Of a DNA stretch of 64,000 bases, positions 61,215 through 64,000 are shown one piece after another (positions within the stretch are counted from its first letter, which is position 1; the number at the start of each line of letters is the position of its first letter). The translations under genes and the position numbers were made by a program. The DNA is from Butyricimonas faecihominis (lineage in GTDB: Bacteria > Bacteroidota > Bacteroidia > Bacteroidales > Marinifilaceae): assembly GCF_033096445.1 (NCBI RefSeq), contig NZ_AP028155.1:1307880-1371879 (forward strand). The letters run 5' to 3'. The notes beneath the pieces are model-generated. The model saw nothing but the letters and a program-made list of their open reading frames with translations, searched no databases and had not been told where the DNA came from.

Positions 61215-61752
61215 CAAAGGTGACCATCCGTTCTCGCCCATGCAAACCGCAGGGAGAGGCGAGGTTTTATCCTCGCAAAATCAATCGTCGGGTAAAGTTT
61301 CTATCGGATAGAGCTATATTCACGTGATCAAGTTACTATTATACATCTATCCGAATGTTAACATATCCTATAACTCTACAATATTTCATTATTATGATAG
61401 GAGAGGAATAGGGGAGGAATGGGAGCGGAATGGGAGCGGCTAACAATATGATAAGAATTTAATGATCATTTAATAACCATATTTTAAATTATTTTAGATT
61501 TAGCAAGCCTAGAATATTCCTTCAACCACGGGTATGCAGCTTTCATACCCCCAAAATCCCAAGGGGACGCACGGGGACTCCCCCAATAAAAAAAGACTGA
61601 ATAACTTTTATAGCTAAACAGTCTTTTTTGGCAAAATTCTTTCAATGGCTTACGTTGAAAAGAAAAAAATCATATTATTATTAACATTACAAAGATCAAC
61701 AATTCCACCCTTTCCCGCAATCCCTTATAATGGGGATATTTCAATCAAAATA
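61215..61752. other. 538-bp non-coding region
   Basis: There is no credible gene on either strand. It contains a possible 3' hairpin of the MFS gene (about 61257-61274), a purine-rich run at about 61399-61440 with two direct copies of AATGGGAGCGG and two looser variants, and the terminator at 61588-61629. The rest is AT-rich without further structure that I can see. Confidence 0.5.
61588..61629. terminator. Bidirectional terminator
   Basis: AAAAAAAGACTG (61588-61599) pairs with CAGTCTTTTTT (61619-61629) across a 19-base loop. It probably ends the LuxR/hemerythrin transcript on the minus strand. Confidence 0.65.
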
Positions 61753-62361
61753 TCACTCCACCTCATTAATATCGATGAGATTGTTCAAAATAGCATATAC
61801 AGTAAGCCCGGAAACAGACTTTATCCCGGTTTTCCGGATGATATTTTTCCGGTGAGTAATCACGGTGTGTACCGATATATGATGCAAATCCGCGATCTCC
61901 TTGTTAATCTTCCCTTTCGCGAGGGAAATCAAAATCTCTTTCTCCCGTTCGGAGAGTTCGTTCTTATCAAGCAAATCAGCCGGGGCACTTAACGCGTCGA
62001 TTGAATGTAGTAACTTCTGGGCAATCTTATCACCATCATCGGCAATATCAATCGTCGTGTGATATTGTTTCAGAATCTCAGGATCGATATACTGGTAAAC
62101 TAACGCCACGAAAGCCGTATCCTTCACCCCTTCAAACAACTCTTCCAGATGCTGCCGTTTTTTCAGCTCCACGGCCGAGGGGTTAATGATGATAATATCC
62201 GGATTCAAATGATTAATCCTCTCCAGACAATGAAAACAATCGGCAATAACCGCTACCACCTCAAACTCATTCCTCATTTCGATCAACTTCCTCAGTCCGG
62301 TTGAAATAATCATTGACGGCTCAATAATAACAATCTTGTAACTTTTATTATTGTTTTGCAT
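61753..62361 (-). CDS. LuxR-type regulator with pseudo-receiver domain
   Basis: A 202-residue NarL/FixJ-like protein: receiver-like domain about 8-120 and LuxR helix-turn-helix about 135-195 (LSEREKEILISLAKGKINKEIAD, split; SVHTVITHRKNIIRKTG). The phospho-acceptor Asp expected in the PDIIIIN strand is Asn60 and the acidic pocket is reduced to Glu14, so phosphorylation is unlikely. It overlaps the upstream hemerythrin-domain gene by 14 bp, suggesting that the diiron protein supplies the signal (oxygen or nitric oxide), by inference. Confidence 0.88.
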   Translation of the reverse strand: MQNNNKSYKIVIIEPSMIISTGLRKLIEMRNEFEVVAVIADCFHCLERINHLNPDIIIINPSAVELKKRQHLEELFEGVKDTAFVALVYQYIDPEILKQYHTTIDIADDGDKIAQKLLHSIDALSAPADLLDKNELSEREKEILISLAKGKINKEIADLHHISVHTVITHRKNIIRKTGIKSVSGLTVYAILNNLIDINEVE

Positions 62362-63109
62362 ACCGTTGCTCTAATTTCATTACTAAAGGAATAAGTATTT
62401 TATCCTCAATCAAAGAATGTTTACTCAAATCCTCTTCCAAGGCAAAGATCCCGAATAACACCCGGATCCGCATATCCGATAAAGTATCTCCCGGCAAATA
62501 TTTCATGATGATATTCTTCAAGTCATTCAGTTTATCATCAATATTACTATGATTCTCCCGGAACACCCCGATCTCGTAATCTCCCGGACGAGCGCCTTTC
62601 ACCATATTGGAGATATAAGGGAAGACCGTCACTTCCTCGTAATCAAAATGACGAATCACCTCATTCTTGTATTCATTGAAAAAAAGATTCAATATTTGCT
62701 GATGTTGCTGTTCGCACCCTTCGGAAATTTCCTTTAACTGTTCTTGTATGGAAAGCATCCGGTTTTCCAAGTAATAAGAATGAGAATTTTTCAAGTAAGC
62801 AATCAACTGGTCCACGTCCGTCCCTATTCCCTCGATCTCTTTCTCCGTCGGCAAGTATTGCTCGTTGCTGTACACGTTACAAATCATCAGGAATAACGTA
62901 CACGAAACATGATTCGCCTCGCAACATTCCCGGACTGTTTTATCCCCGAATCCCAGATTTATTCCAAACCGATGCAACAGTAACAACAGTGAATAATCGG
63001 CATGAATGACGTCCGCCAGTTTCATATCCGCGGAAAATAGATGTGAATTCATATCCTTATTTTTACCGCAAATATTGGAAATAATTGACTCAACACCAAG
63101 TTTATTCAT
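62348..63109 (-). CDS. Hemerythrin-domain protein (RIC/ScdA-like)
   Basis: A 253-residue protein. The N-terminal part (about 27-95: ADMKLADVIHADYSLLLLLHRFGINLGFGDKTV) is the DUF542/ScdA-like segment typical of this Bacteroidales group, followed by a hemerythrin domain (about 115-250) with likely diiron ligands in HQQILNLFF, RHFDYEEVTVFPYI, ENHSNID and EEDLSKHSLIEDKILIP. Relatives act in repair of nitrosative damage to iron-sulfur clusters or as oxygen/NO sensors. A minus-strand -7 box TAATTTTG lies at 63145-63152. ATG at 63107-63109 is used; another at codon 20 is possible. Confidence 0.85.
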   Translation of the reverse strand: MNKLGVESIISNICGKNKDMNSHLFSADMKLADVIHADYSLLLLLHRFGINLGFGDKTVRECCEANHVSCTLFLMICNVYSNEQYLPTEKEIEGIGTDVDQLIAYLKNSHSYYLENRMLSIQEQLKEISEGCEQQHQQILNLFFNEYKNEVIRHFDYEEVTVFPYISNMVKGARPGDYEIGVFRENHSNIDDKLNDLKNIIMKYLPGDTLSDMRIRVLFGIFALEEDLSKHSLIEDKILIPLVMKLEQRYAKQ

Positions 63110-63193
63110 TAGTTTATAGAATTATTTATGATATTTCAAGCTTTCAAAATTACAAATACATCCTGAAAACCTACATCCTCAAAATCGGGTAAA

Positions 63194-63237
63194 AACACGC
63201 TGTCCACTCCCCAATTATAGGGAGTGGACAGCGTGTT
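63194..63237 (-). terminator. Intrinsic terminator after cation/proton antiporter gene
   Basis: A perfect 18-bp inverted repeat (63194-63211 with 63220-63237, half AACACGCTGTCCACTCCC) with an 8-base loop. On the minus strand it is followed by a short T-run. One of the strongest hairpins in the window. Confidence 0.88.
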
Positions 63238-63253
63238 AAATTTTACTTTTCAA

Positions 63254-64000
63254 CTATACCAAATACCGATTATTCGTCTCTCCCGCCTGTATCGGGTAAA
63301 CCAACACGAAACTATTGGATTGGAAATACTTGTTCAAATAATTGGGAATCCTACTCATATTGGCATGATAGGACAGCCGTTCCCGACGACTCATCACCAC
63401 CCACAACGTATCGTCACTCTTTATTTCCCGGGACATGATCAAGAAATCATCCCAATCATCAAAGGACGAAAATTCTGCCTCGATCGGCCTTTTTTTATAC
63501 ATCTCCTTCAAGTACACCATCGTGTCTTCTGATGCGTAGAACACGGCCTTCGCACCCGAATTGTGGATAATATTCCATACCTTATTCACCCACATCGGGA
63601 ATCCGACCTCTTTTTCCGCCCGGGCCGGAACCACCACCAGATGACGTTTCACCGTGGCAATAGGTTGTATGGGGCGATAAATTAATGTAGTCACGTTACT
63701 CTGCCCCAGAATCGCCTCGGTCATATTCCCCAAGAAGGAGGACACGACACCTTTTCCCTGATGTAATCCCAAAACCAAATCCGTGATACCCTGCTCTTTA
63801 ATCACGCTGATAATGGCATTCGCCACGTTCAGATCGTACCGCAACAAATCCTGTAACACGTTATCCGTGGCCGAAGCCGTCGTGACGGCCATATTCAGCA
63901 CCTTTTTGGATTGTTTGAAGGCCTTATCGTCCGATGCCTGATTGTTGATCACGTTCAAGGCAAAAAGCCCGTTCTTATTCTTCTTCGACTTGATTGCCGT
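63254..64000 (-). CDS. Cation/proton antiporter, C-terminal part (partial)
   Basis: The open frame continues without a stop to the window edge, so only the last 248 residues are seen. This part is soluble and looks like the universal-stress-protein-type cytoplasmic region that follows the membrane domain of CPA2-family Na+/H+ exchangers in Bacteroidales: VLQDLLRYDLNVANAIISVIKEQGITDLVLGLHQ, and a second USP-like half from RHLVVVPARAEKEVG. The internal TTG at 63958 is not the true start. The membrane part should lie beyond 64000. Confidence 0.72.
   Translation of the reverse strand, partial: TAIKSKKNKNGLFALNVINNQASDDKAFKQSKKVLNMAVTTASATDNVLQDLLRYDLNVANAIISVIKEQGITDLVLGLHQGKGVVSSFLGNMTEAILGQSNVTTLIYRPIQPIATVKRHLVVVPARAEKEVGFPMWVNKVWNIIHNSGAKAVFYASEDTMVYLKEMYKKRPIEAEFSSFDDWDDFLIMSREIKSDDTLWVVMSRRERLSYHANMSRIPNYLNKYFQSNSFVLVYPIQAGETNNRYLV

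Noticed and set aside
61399-61440. Short CRISPR or iteron array
   Set aside because: Only two exact 11-base copies with no spacer regularity and no cas or replication gene nearby.

Overview
The window looks like a chromosomal segment of a Bacteroidales gut bacterium. An Odoribacteraceae/Butyricimonas-like host is my inference, not something the sequence proves. Supporting signs are many Bacteroidetes-type promoters (-7 box TAnnTTTG), three SusC/SusD outer-membrane uptake loci each with an ECF sigma factor and a FecR anti-sigma factor, repeated PepSY-like lipoproteins, a DUF4491 protein and a TTG/AT-rich spacer style. No phage, plasmid, transposase, integrase or CRISPR array is visible.

Layout. 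1-4.7 kb: NhaC-type antiporter, TSUP permease, FlK-like thioesterase, uvrB. 4.7-7.2 kb: two unrecognised minus-strand genes preceded by a strongly structured candidate RNA with its own promoter, then a divergent higBA toxin-antitoxin pair with a perfect palindromic operator. 7.2-11.9 kb: two small housekeeping genes, bcp, recA and an S9 peptidase. 12-21.4 kb: uptake locus 1 (sigma, FecR, SusC, SusD, fasciclin-like lipoprotein, small lipoprotein, thioredoxin-like protein). 21.6-31.4 kb: uptake locus 2 (sigma, FecR, SusC, SusD, a metallohydrolase-family lipoprotein that has lost HExxH), with two unknown plus-strand genes sitting between sigma and FecR. 31.5-37 kb: TPR-DUF4261 protein with a 39-residue membrane peptide upstream, a two-component system and two PepSY-like lipoproteins. 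37-43.1 kb: transglutaminase-like lipoprotein, dihydroorotate-dehydrogenase-like protein, YggS, truA, DUF4105 protein, tRNA-Phe.

43.1-47.6 kb is the most interesting part: a divergent WYL regulator, a Ro60 (TROVE-vWA) protein, three tandem noncoding RNAs with a common two-helix/internal-loop architecture and tRNA-like T-loops, and an RtcB-type RNA ligase. The first RNA carries a circularly permuted tRNA domain: the T-arm half comes first, the D-arm half second, and the two acceptor strands pair over all 7 positions. This is a Ro60-Y RNA-RtcB RNA surveillance/repair locus; bacterial Y RNAs that mimic tRNA are a known class, but three tandem versions with different inserts are worth close study.

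47.7-58.7 kb: ung, a GNAT acetyltransferase, then uptake locus 3, which is paralogous to locus 1 (same fasciclin-like and small-lipoprotein partners) and again has a foreign-looking gene, a DUF4143 ATPase with two operator-like palindromes, between sigma and FecR. 58.8-64 kb: a 187-bp palindromic intergenic repeat (related to a copy at 8.7 kb), a third PepSY-like lipoprotein, an MFS transporter, a LuxR-type regulator overlapping a hemerythrin-domain gene, and the C-terminal end of a cation/proton antiporter that runs off the window.
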